In this document: one piece after another, positions 1 to 6,473 of the stretch
Position numbering within the stretch: position 1 is the stretch's first letter
How the letters are laid out: every line of letters starts with the position of its first letter
IMG/VR virus record: IMGVR_UViG_3300042691_043782
Coordinates: 1 to 24,935 of that record
Length of the DNA: 24,935 nt
Strand: one strand, 5' to 3'
DNA from: a virus
Notes under the pieces: model-generated
The model's input: only the letters and a program-made list of their open reading frames with translations
Told to the model about the DNA's origin: nothing
The model's database searches: none
Translations under genes and position numbers: made by a program

Positions 1-2
1 CA

Positions 3-59
3 AAAATGGAACAGGCTGAAAGAGATAAAGCGGCATTTATGGGCATGGGGAGTAGATAA
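3..59 (+). CDS. C-terminal end of an upstream gene (partial)
   Basis: An open frame enters from the left edge and stops with TAA at 57-59. Only 18 codons are visible, ending in MGMGSR. The ATG at 6 is in the same frame but is more likely internal, since no start signal lies before it. It lies 18 nt upstream of the gp53-like gene on the same strand, so it is probably another late virion gene. Nothing can be said about its function. Confidence 0.55.
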   Translation, partial: KMEQAERDKAAFMGMGSR

Positions 60-77
60 TTTTTTTTTTTATAAAAT
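60..77 (+). promoter_or_regulatory. T-tract and TATA-like leader before the gp53-like gene
   Basis: The whole gap between two genes is an 11-T run (60-70) followed by ATAAAAT, giving TATAAAAT directly against the ATG at 78. It resembles the late box used elsewhere in this window (NNTAAATA), but the spacing is 0 instead of 5-6 nt and it has an extra A. It may be a degenerate late promoter. No stem precedes the T-run, so it does not look like an intrinsic terminator. Confidence 0.25.
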
Positions 78-428
78 ATGGAATCCTATAAAATAACACA
101 TCCTAACGAATATTATGAAAACATTTTCAATATGTATAGAGATACAAATGAAAATGGAGATATGTATTATTTTTATAATATAGGAAAAAAAATAACACTG
201 CCAGAAAATATTGATGATGGAGTATTTGATTATTTTTCCGTTCCAGATTATTTGCCGCTAACAACTATAAGTTATCAAGTATATGGTAGTATTCATTTAT
301 GGTGGTTATTGCTTTTGTGTAACAATATTCAAAATTCGATAAAAATTTTAACACCTGGTTCAGTTATTAAAATTATAAAAAAAGAATACTTACCTTCTAT
401 TTTAAATTCATTAAAAGCAAGAGAATAA
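78..428 (+). CDS. 53: gp53-like baseplate wedge protein
   Basis: Probable baseplate wedge subunit related to T4 gp53, which helps join wedges around the hub. The diagnostic stretch is residues 67-83 (QVYGSIHLWWLLLLCNN), which parallels the IYGNPQLYWVLLMCND segment of T4 gp53. A LysM-like tail follows (LTPGSVIKII, 91-100). At 116 residues it is clearly shorter than T4 gp53 (about 196), so only the core is kept. It is followed after 1 nt by the hub gene, matching the grouping of gene 53 with baseplate genes in T4-like phages. The call rests on the motif and context; the rest of the sequence is too diverged to judge by eye. Confidence 0.72.
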   Translation: MESYKITHPNEYYENIFNMYRDTNENGDMYYFYNIGKKITLPENIDDGVFDYFSVPDYLPLTTISYQVYGSIHLWWLLLLCNNIQNSIKILTPGSVIKIIKKEYLPSILNSLKARE

Positions 429-429
429 T

Positions 430-1944
430 ATGGCTATTTCGGACTATATAGGCAGTGATCAGGAAGTATTTCGATACCAATACAATGGTGATGATTATTT
501 GGTATGCGGTGCGTTTGTATCATTAGATGATTCAGGTAACGGTATTTTATTAAAAGGTAATGCATTCAAATATATAGAAATAGTTGATAATATATATCAT
601 CCATTTCACACCGGTGAAATAATTGTTAACAATAATTTAAATTTCTTTGATAAAGAATATACTTATCTCGGAAATGGCCGCGACATGTTAGTATTAACTA
701 TATTGCCTGATTCGAATCAAAATGCCATATTACCACACACTAATGAAGATTTTGTTTTAAAATTTGAATTTATAATTACTGAGTGTATAGATATAAATTA
801 TGAGAATTCATTATGCAAAAGACTAAAATTAGTAGAAGCAAAAGAATATAAATTATCAGAAACATTTTTCAATATAGCTGGTGTACAAAAATCAATTGGC
901 GGATTTTCTTATCTCAATTCAAATGAAGGTAATGCAAAACCAACTAGTGAGTGGATAAAATCAATTCTGCAAAACGTATACACAGAAATGCAAAACAACC
1001 TTTTCATCAAAGATAAAGAAGGTAAAGATTTCTTTGAAGCTTCAAATTGTATAAACATTGACATAACGCCTCATGGTGCTATACCCAATATATCTGTTTT
1101 AAATTATATAATGCAATTTCATACACATAATGAAAGTCCGTGTATATTAAGATTTGATCGAATCAAAAAGAAATTTTTTTTATTATCATATAATACTCTA
1201 TTTGCGAATAATGAAATCTTTTGCAAAGACGAAATACATTTCGGTAGACAATCAAATGAAAGCGAAAAAAATACACCAGATATAGAGTATCAACATTTTT
1301 CGAAAGTATGGAGTGAATATGCGCTATTGGGATCTTCGGGGAAAAATTCTCAAATTATAGAATTTTATAGAGAAAATCCCGATGCATCTCTTATTTTAAA
1401 ATTCTTTACAAAAGAAGGTATGTCTAGTTATTCAAGAGCACATGGAGCTTTTATGTATAATACACAAACACTAGCGCCCGAAGAAATTATACAAAAATAT
1501 GATAAATTATTTTTAGAACCATTTAAAAAACTTTTTAATAAAAATAATTTATCATATAATTTTATAATGCCACAAAGCACCTCGCATTTAAAGGATGCTT
1601 GGAAAACCGTGACAGATTCTTTGCCACCAGAAATGAATGAAGAAAAAATTAAAATTAAAAAAATATCAAATTTATTAAATTTAAATTATACATATATGTT
1701 CAAAGTTCGTGGCTCGACTGCTAGAAAAGCATCTACTTTCATAGATGTTTTAAAATTTGATAATATAGATAATGATGAACGCTATGATTTTAATAATCTT
1801 GGCAGACATCTTATTACCAATGTAAAACATATTTTTGTAGAAAATAGTTATTTCAATAAAATAGAAACTATCAAACCATATAAATTGTTGCCTAATCAGT
1901 CCACATTAAATCAAAATTCAATTCAAAATTTATTAAAATCATGA
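430..1944 (+). CDS. Probable baseplate hub protein (gp27-like)
   Basis: A 504-residue protein whose N-terminal part (about 25-150) is beta-rich and resembles phage hub proteins: an EIVDNIYHPFHTGEIIV segment, then GNGRDMLVLTILP, then a KRLKLVEAKEYKLSETF segment. This is the pattern of gp27/gpD-type hub domains. The hub trimer would sit at the tail-tube tip and hold the lytic spike protein. Its 3' end overlaps the next gene by 4 nt (ATGA) and that gene carries a lytic domain, the usual hub/lysin pairing. The start is 1 nt after the gp53-like stop, with only a weak AAGAGA upstream, suggesting translational coupling. It is longer than T4 gp27 (391 residues). The family call is by pattern and context only. 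Confidence 0.55.
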   Translation: MAISDYIGSDQEVFRYQYNGDDYLVCGAFVSLDDSGNGILLKGNAFKYIEIVDNIYHPFHTGEIIVNNNLNFFDKEYTYLGNGRDMLVLTILPDSNQNAILPHTNEDFVLKFEFIITECIDINYENSLCKRLKLVEAKEYKLSETFFNIAGVQKSIGGFSYLNSNEGNAKPTSEWIKSILQNVYTEMQNNLFIKDKEGKDFFEASNCINIDITPHGAIPNISVLNYIMQFHTHNESPCILRFDRIKKKFFLLSYNTLFANNEIFCKDEIHFGRQSNESEKNTPDIEYQHFSKVWSEYALLGSSGKNSQIIEFYRENPDASLILKFFTKEGMSSYSRAHGAFMYNTQTLAPEEIIQKYDKLFLEPFKKLFNKNNLSYNFIMPQSTSHLKDAWKTVTDSLPPEMNEEKIKIKKISNLLNLNYTYMFKVRGSTARKASTFIDVLKFDNIDNDERYDFNNLGRHLITNVKHIFVENSYFNKIETIKPYKLLPNQSTLNQNSIQNLLKS

Positions 1945-3545
1945 TAGTAAAAACCGGATTTCCAGAATATATCGAATCAATAGCTATAGGAGATAATCCC
2001 GATTTTTTAAAAGATAATACGGACTTATGTCAAATAGCAGAAGATTTTTCCACAGAAATAAACTTAGCATATCTTTGGAAAAAGATTGCTACTGACCCTG
2101 ATACACTAGCTGCGTCTAGGGACTTTATGAAAAATTTTTTATTAGATGCACCCGCATTAACTACAGAACATTTAATTTTTTATAGGAAAAAAATAGATCA
2201 ATTACCAAATAATATAAAACAAACATTAAAAAGAGAAGTTGAATCTACATTCGAAAAAGCAGAAAATTTATCCGAAAGAGTAAAAGACCCAAATTCTAAA
2301 AGAAATTTTACTAGATCTTCATCTATTGATAAAGACAAAGATTTTTTGCAAAAGATATCAGATTTAATGAATCAATGCGAATCTGCATGTAATTATTTTA
2401 AAAATTTGTCACAGCGCGTTGGCTCTATATATGATTATAGTGCTGCTAATTCTATATACAATTCACCTCCCCAGGATACTGATATAAATTCACCGCCGCC
2501 TACAGGTTTATCTTTGGAGAAGGTGAATAAAATTCCTTCTGCATTAATAGATTCGACAACAGAAGCTTATACTAGCATGAAAACGTTTATGGATAAGGCA
2601 AAGTCTGCTATGCATAATTTTGTTTCGAATTATAATTTAGAAAAATTAGGAAAAAAAGCTTTTGCACCAGACGATAAAGGTGCTGTATATATTGGTGCCA
2701 CTAGTCCATCATTATTTCAAAGTACAATGGAAGCTTATTCAAAAGGAGTTTCCAATAATAGAATGATGCTGGGTGATTGTTTCCGTGTCGTTGATTATAT
2801 GTCCCGCTATAATCCATTCAACCCCGAAATGAATATTGCTAAACCTATAGATAAAGATATAGGTATAAAAACACTATATGCGGTAAACGGGCAATACGAA
2901 GAAAGAGTATCAAAAGTTAAAGTAAATGGGGTGGCTAGCTATAATCATACAGGCAGATCTTATGGATTAGCAGATACACCATCAACTACTATAAAACTTC
3001 ATGACGAAATGAAAAAGAAGAAAACAAGTAAAACGCACGCTCAAACACAAGAAGAAATAAGAGAAGCATTAGACAAATATCTCGAAGGATCTCCTCTTAT
3101 AACAAATTTTGAAAATTTGTCCCCCGAAACAAGAGCACAAATGGCATCTTATGGGATAGTCACTGGTTCAAAAGAAGAATGGTCTAACTTTTTTATGCGA
3201 TTAGGAAATGTAGAATCGGGGTTCAACGAAAGAAATGTATCAGATATTAATGGTTATAGTCCTGGTCAAAAAGGTTATAATGGTACACCCACTTCATATG
3301 GTGTTTTTCAAATAGGATTAGAAGCAGGTGGCGGTTATAAATTAAATGGTGGCAAAAGCTTCACGCCAGAACAATTGTTTGATGTTAATACAAATACCCA
3401 AGCGGCTGTTAAAATTTGGGAAACTAATTTATATAGTTCCCGATTTGGTTTTATAAAATCTTCGAATGGTGCTGGTGCGGGTTACTTCGGAAAAGCCAGC
3501 ATGTCTAAAATTAAAAATGATTATAGCAATAATACGTATTATTAA
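1941..3545 (+). CDS. Baseplate hub/tail protein with C-terminal transglycosylase-like domain
   Basis: 534 residues. The C-terminal 130 or so look like a lysozyme/lytic transglycosylase (SLT) fold: NVESGFNERNVSD with Glu425 as the likely catalytic acid, then SYGVFQIGLEAGG (about 451-463), the usual S-x-G-x-x-Q-I motif, then a helix with TQAAVKIWETNL. The domain would cut peptidoglycan during tail penetration. The N-terminal 400 residues are largely helical and polar, with a Pro/Ser-rich linker (about 172-187, including SPPPTG), and are not recognised. The gene overlaps the hub gene by 4 nt and its stop overlaps the stop of the convergent minus-strand gene. In T4, gp5 carries its lysozyme in the middle and ends in a beta-helix. 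Here the lytic domain is C-terminal and no beta-helix repeat is visible, so it is a functional analogue rather than a clear orthologue. Confidence 0.68.
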   Translation: MIVKTGFPEYIESIAIGDNPDFLKDNTDLCQIAEDFSTEINLAYLWKKIATDPDTLAASRDFMKNFLLDAPALTTEHLIFYRKKIDQLPNNIKQTLKREVESTFEKAENLSERVKDPNSKRNFTRSSSIDKDKDFLQKISDLMNQCESACNYFKNLSQRVGSIYDYSAANSIYNSPPQDTDINSPPPTGLSLEKVNKIPSALIDSTTEAYTSMKTFMDKAKSAMHNFVSNYNLEKLGKKAFAPDDKGAVYIGATSPSLFQSTMEAYSKGVSNNRMMLGDCFRVVDYMSRYNPFNPEMNIAKPIDKDIGIKTLYAVNGQYEERVSKVKVNGVASYNHTGRSYGLADTPSTTIKLHDEMKKKKTSKTHAQTQEEIREALDKYLEGSPLITNFENLSPETRAQMASYGIVTGSKEEWSNFFMRLGNVESGFNERNVSDINGYSPGQKGYNGTPTSYGVFQIGLEAGGGYKLNGGKSFTPEQLFDVNTNTQAAVKIWETNLYSSRFGFIKSSNGAGAGYFGKASMSKIKNDYSNNTYY

Positions 3546-4003
3546 TCATTAGTCAGTTCAGGTGTATTTTCAATTACAGTAGCATTAATTAACTGTTTCA
3601 TTAATTCTTCTCGGGTGGATCTTAGCTTTAATCCAACCACGGCATCCAATTCCTTTTGTCTGCTCTTATTATCCATTTCTTTGATCTTAATAGCAGTACT
3701 GGTTTTCTTATCTGTGATGAGAATACGATTCAAACTTTCAACCGCAGAAGATGTTGCTTTAATTAATTCTGCTAATGCCGTTACTTCTTCTGCATTAGGT
3801 GCCGCTTCAACATAGTCTCTGACTAATGTAACAGATTCAGAAGCTTGTTTAACTAAATTACCGGTGTGTTTTAAAATGAATTCCTCGAGATTTTCTTTTG
3901 TTAGGGCATCTTCTACTTGATCTACTTCTCTCGTCGCTTTAGGAATAGATTTTAGTTGATTAATGAGCGAATCTACAGAGTCTAATGAATCATCTTCTGA
4001 CAT
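3542..4003 (-). CDS. Possible terminase small subunit (gp16-like)
   Basis: A 153-residue, charged, helical protein. The N-terminus is acidic (SEDDSLDSVDSL). The middle (about 50-98) holds two helices, ASESVTLVRDYVEAAPNAEE and LAELIKATSSAVESLNRILI. Their pattern is like the central oligomerisation helices of T4 gp16 ([39 protein letters not shown]). A basic Lys/Arg-rich segment (101-136) follows. gp16 forms rings that recognise DNA and regulate the large terminase. The gene is alone on the minus strand, convergent with the lytic tail gene and divergent from dUTPase, and has a late-type box 6 nt before its ATG, fitting a late packaging role. No large terminase gene is in the window. Other coiled-coil proteins could look like this, so the name is tentative. 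Confidence 0.42.
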   Translation of the reverse strand: MSEDDSLDSVDSLINQLKSIPKATREVDQVEDALTKENLEEFILKHTGNLVKQASESVTLVRDYVEAAPNAEEVTALAELIKATSSAVESLNRILITDKKTSTAIKIKEMDNKSRQKELDAVVGLKLRSTREELMKQLINATVIENTPELTND

Positions 4004-4009
4004 AAAAAA

Positions 4010-4017
4010 TATTTATT
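4010..4017 (-). promoter_or_regulatory. Late-type promoter box (AATAAATA) for the minus-strand gene
   Basis: Read on the minus strand, AATAAATA is followed by six T and then the ATG at 4003-4001. It matches the T4 late -10 box TATAAATA at 7 of 8 positions. With T4 geometry (box at -13 to -6), transcription would start at or one base before the start codon. It overlaps by two bases the -35 element of the divergent sigma70-type promoter at 4016-4044. Confidence 0.6.
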
Positions 4018-4044
4018 GATAAACAGTGAAGCATCACCTATAAT
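4016..4044 (+). promoter_or_regulatory. Sigma70-type promoter of the dUTPase/clamp loader unit
   Basis: TTGATA at 4016-4021 and TATAAT at 4039-4044 are separated by exactly 17 bp: a 5/6 match to the -35 consensus and a perfect -10. The -10 ends 6 nt before the ATG at 4051, so the normal +1 would be the A of the start codon and the mRNA would be leaderless. No Shine-Dalgarno sequence lies between promoter and ATG. It probably fires early with the host polymerase, in contrast to the late box on the opposite strand. Confidence 0.72.
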
Positions 4045-4050
4045 TATTGC

Positions 4051-4485
4051 ATGATTAAATTCTTAAAGACACATGATGACGCAGTATTACCAAAGAAAAA
4101 TAATACAGATCCTACAACAGGTGATAGTGGATATGACATGACAGCAGTAGAAGAAACAGTTATTCCAGCTAGAGGATCAGCTGTTGTTCCTGTAGGGTTG
4201 ACATTAGCATACTTATCGCCAGAATTTTGGGTTCGAATTGAAAGTCGATCTGGTTTAGCATTCAAATATAATGTAACCGCATTTAATGGTATTATTGATA
4301 ATCCATATCGGGGCGATTTGGGTGTTAAATTATTCAATCATTCAGATTCCGATTATACAGTAAAGAAGGGTGATAGATGTGCTCAGCTGGTTATCTATCC
4401 TTTAGTATCTATGAATGCTGACTGGGCTGATTCAGTGTCTGAAACAAGTCGTGGTGCTAAGGGATTTGGTTCTTCTGGAAAATAA
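4051..4485 (+). CDS. dut: dUTP diphosphatase (dUTPase)
   Basis: Trimeric dUTPase that hydrolyses dUTP to dUMP and pyrophosphate, keeping uracil out of phage DNA and supplying dUMP for thymidylate synthesis. All five family motifs are visible in 144 residues: I at 24-32 (GDSGYDMTA), II at 64-70 (ESRSGLA), III at 80-92 (GIIDNPYRGDLGV, with the catalytic Asp and the Tyr region of the uracil pocket), IV at 106-115 (KGDRCAQLVI) and V at 134-143 (RGAKGFGSSG, the flexible P-loop-like arm). Length is normal and the protein looks intact. It is the first gene of a two-gene unit with the clamp loader, 5 nt apart, behind the sigma70-type promoter at 4016-4044. It sits as a DNA-metabolism insert between baseplate genes. 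Confidence 0.96.
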   Translation: MIKFLKTHDDAVLPKKNNTDPTTGDSGYDMTAVEETVIPARGSAVVPVGLTLAYLSPEFWVRIESRSGLAFKYNVTAFNGIIDNPYRGDLGVKLFNHSDSDYTVKKGDRCAQLVIYPLVSMNADWADSVSETSRGAKGFGSSGK

Positions 4486-4490
4486 TTATT

Positions 4491-5408
4491 ATGAATTTTG
4501 ATAATATTTGGGTTGAGAAGTATAGACCAAAGACATTAGATGATATTGTCCTTCCAGTTGATACTAGGAAGGTCATTGAATCATATAAAACAAAGAAAGA
4601 GATCTCTAATCTTCTTCTTATTTCATCACCAGGTCAAGGCAAGACCACTTTAGCTAAGATGATTGTTAATAATATTCTCGAATGTGATTATCTTTATGTC
4701 AATGCATCCGATGAAAATGGTATTGATACTATTAGAACCAAAGTAATTTCATTTGCACAGACCAGATCATTAACGGGTGATATTAAAGTAGTTATATTAG
4801 ATGAATCGGATGGAATTTCAGCAGAAGGACAGCGTGCTTTACGCAATGTTATGGAAGAATATGCTGCTAATACCCGCTTTATTCTCACAGCTAATTATAA
4901 GCATAAGATCATTCCTGCTGTTCAATCTCGTTGTGTTAGCTTGAATTTCAATCATAACATTCAAGATGTCATTAAGCATTGTTTTGGTATCCTTAAAAGG
5001 GAGTCTATTGTAGTGCCTGAAGATCAGAAGCCGTTGTTTGTTGAATTAGTAAAGCATAATTTTCCCGATTTCAGAAAGATTATTAATGAATTGCAAAAAA
5101 ATTCTATTTCTGGTACATTGAGTATTGTTAATCAAGCAACACAAAATGAATTTGTTAAAGAAGTTTTTGATAAGATCGGAGAAAATCCATTTGAATGCAG
5201 AAAGTTTTATATTCAAAATGAAAGTACCTTTCAATCAGACTATCATAATCTGATGAAGAATATGGTTCAGTTTGTTTATTCTTGGCAGAATGAACCAAAG
5301 AAAGCTGAAACCATTTTAGTTATAACAGAATACATGTATAGGCATGCATTTGTTGTTGATCAGGAGATCAATTTCTTTGCATTAATCTTGCAAATCGCAA
5401 AATTATAG
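4491..5408 (+). CDS. 44: Sliding-clamp loader ATPase subunit (gp44-like)
   Basis: AAA+ ATPase of the clamp-loader family, related to T4 gp44 and RFC/DnaX. With a small subunit it would open and load the sliding clamp onto primed DNA; in T4 that clamp (gp45) also activates late promoters. Visible features: an N-terminal WVEKYRPKTLDDIV (7-20, the conserved clamp-loader entry motif), Walker A SPGQGKTT (46-53), Walker B VVILDESD (100-107), sensor 1 with TAN (133-135), the SRC arginine-finger motif (146-148), and a C-terminal helical collar. The 305 residues compare with 319 for T4 gp44. It begins 5 nt after the dUTPase stop, without a Shine-Dalgarno, so it is probably co-translated. Neither gp62 nor gp45 is in the window. 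Lysine codons favour AAG here (8 of the first 12), unlike the nearly all-AAA virion genes. Confidence 0.93.
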   Translation: MNFDNIWVEKYRPKTLDDIVLPVDTRKVIESYKTKKEISNLLLISSPGQGKTTLAKMIVNNILECDYLYVNASDENGIDTIRTKVISFAQTRSLTGDIKVVILDESDGISAEGQRALRNVMEEYAANTRFILTANYKHKIIPAVQSRCVSLNFNHNIQDVIKHCFGILKRESIVVPEDQKPLFVELVKHNFPDFRKIINELQKNSISGTLSIVNQATQNEFVKEVFDKIGENPFECRKFYIQNESTFQSDYHNLMKNMVQFVYSWQNEPKKAETILVITEYMYRHAFVVDQEINFFALILQIAKL

Positions 5409-5963
5409 TTCTTGGAAGCTTTTGAGATACCTCGCAGTAGTTGGTTGCTGTGCTGGTATCTTAATATTTTGGGTAGGTAATTTATGCTCAATGGAGGTAG
5501 CCTTACCTTCACCCCTATCAGCCTTAAATGATTCTGTTTCCTTTATAGAATACTCTAAAGGTTTAATTTGTGTTCCATTTGGTCTTACTAAAGAAGAGTC
5601 AAACGCGGGATAATTGATGCCATCGGTTTGCATCTGTTCAACACAACAAGCAGGAATCTTTGTATAGTGTGTATAACGACCACCGCCATTATCCAATGCA
5701 ATGTCTAATGTGACATCACCTGTCATGGTATCAGGATTTCCGGGAAATCTGGGCGTATTATTATCTACAATACCAACAACACGCAAATGCAATTTCGAAG
5801 ATTCCATTTCATCAAGCAGTTGTTTAATATTACCACCTAACATTTTATAAGCATCGTTAGTCTTAAAATTTTTAGCAAACTTGACATAGTCACCTACTAA
5901 AAATCCACCACGGGAATAACGGGTCAATGCTGCTTCAAAAATGGCATGAAACTTCTTCTTCAT
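5403..5963 (-). CDS. Late protein of unknown function, minus strand
   Basis: 186 residues, not assigned to a family. The N-terminus is basic and amphipathic (MKKKFHAIFEAALTRYSRGG), followed by GGFLVGDYVKF, a short beta motif like those opening SH3/KOW-type barrels. A second beta-rich part follows (LHLRVVGIVDN; TMTGDVTLDIALDNGGGRYTHYTKIP), then a low-complexity polar C-terminal third rich in Lys, Gln and Pro. There is no signal peptide or membrane segment. It is convergent with the clamp loader (stops overlap by 6 nt) and divergent from gp25. Its own late-type box lies 5 nt before the ATG, so it is probably made late with virion proteins. I infer a minor structural or assembly role; nothing in the sequence proves it. 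Confidence 0.75.
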   Translation of the reverse strand: MKKKFHAIFEAALTRYSRGGFLVGDYVKFAKNFKTNDAYKMLGGNIKQLLDEMESSKLHLRVVGIVDNNTPRFPGNPDTMTGDVTLDIALDNGGGRYTHYTKIPACCVEQMQTDGINYPAFDSSLVRPNGTQIKPLEYSIKETESFKADRGEGKATSIEHKLPTQNIKIPAQQPTTARYLKSFQEL

Positions 5964-5968
5964 GCTAT

Positions 5969-5976
5969 TATTTACT
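5969..5976 (-). promoter_or_regulatory. Late-type promoter box (AGTAAATA) for the 5403-5963 gene
   Basis: On the minus strand AGTAAATA is followed by ATAGC and then the ATG at 5963-5961. The spacing is exactly 5 nt, which places +1 on the start codon with T4 late geometry. It lies back to back with the plus-strand late box of gp25 (5982-5989), five bases away. Confidence 0.55.
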
Positions 5977-5981
5977 TCATT

Positions 5982-5989
5982 GTTAAATA
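5982..5989 (+). promoter_or_regulatory. Late-type promoter box (GTTAAATA) for gp25
   Basis: GTTAAATA followed by five T and ATG at 5995. It matches the TAAATA core of the T4 late box with the same 5-nt spacing as other late genes here. It decides the gp25 start in favour of 5995 over the upstream in-frame ATG at 5962. Confidence 0.6.
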
Positions 5990-5994
5990 TTTTT

Positions 5995-6471
5995 ATGGCG
6001 TCAATTAAAATAAGTGGATTACCTGAACCGAGGGTTCAGACTAAAGCATTTACTTATTCTGACCTGCATTTAGATTTGCAAAAAAAATATTTAATTAAAG
6101 ATAATTTAAAACAACAACCAGAAATTAATGATTTGGTTTTGGATTATGATTTAAACGCTATAAAAAATTCTATTAGAAATATTTTTAATACTACGCCAGG
6201 TGAAAAAGTTTTAAATCCTGAATTTGGTTTAAATTTAAAACAATTTTTATTCAGTCCTATGAGTGATTTAGTTGCTTTGGATATAGCTGGTTTAATTAGA
6301 TCTAAATTAACTTTTTTTGAACCGAGAATCTCATTGAATTATGTGAATGTATATCCAATGTACGATACATCAGAGTATAATATAGATATTTCATTTTCGT
6401 TACCCCAATTAAATACCCCTGCATTCACAATGTCGGGTGCATTAAATAGTATTGGTTACACAAACTACTAA
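5995..6471 (+). CDS. 25: gp25-like baseplate wedge protein
   Basis: Baseplate wedge component of the gp25/IraD-like lysozyme-fold family found in all contractile injection systems. With gp6 it forms the core of the wedge and contacts the first sheath ring. The signature is clear: YSDLHLDL near the N-terminus, then AIKNSIRNIFNTTPGEKVLN with PEFGLNLKQFLF following (about residues 54-85), then the LTFFEPRI motif (about 104-111; the EPR triad is conserved in this family). The protein is 158 residues from the chosen ATG. An in-frame ATG at 5962 would add 11 residues, but it would overlap the divergent gene's start and lie upstream of the late promoter box, so 5995 is preferred. gp6 follows 2 nt after the stop. 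Confidence 0.92.
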   Translation: MASIKISGLPEPRVQTKAFTYSDLHLDLQKKYLIKDNLKQQPEINDLVLDYDLNAIKNSIRNIFNTTPGEKVLNPEFGLNLKQFLFSPMSDLVALDIAGLIRSKLTFFEPRISLNYVNVYPMYDTSEYNIDISFSLPQLNTPAFTMSGALNSIGYTNY

Positions 6472-6473
6472 TT

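Noticed and set aside
60-70. T-run as an intrinsic terminator
   Set aside because: No GC-containing stem lies directly upstream; the flanking sequence does not fold into a convincing hairpin.
3615-3815. Plus-strand 66-residue hydrophobic frame opposite the minus-strand gene
   Set aside because: It looks membrane-like only because it is complementary to a charged helical protein; no start signal or late box precedes it.
5962-5994. Longer gp25 start at ATG 5962
   Set aside because: It overlaps the divergent gene's start codon, lies upstream of the late box and adds 11 residues (MLLFTSLLNIF) that do not look like a gp25 N-terminus.
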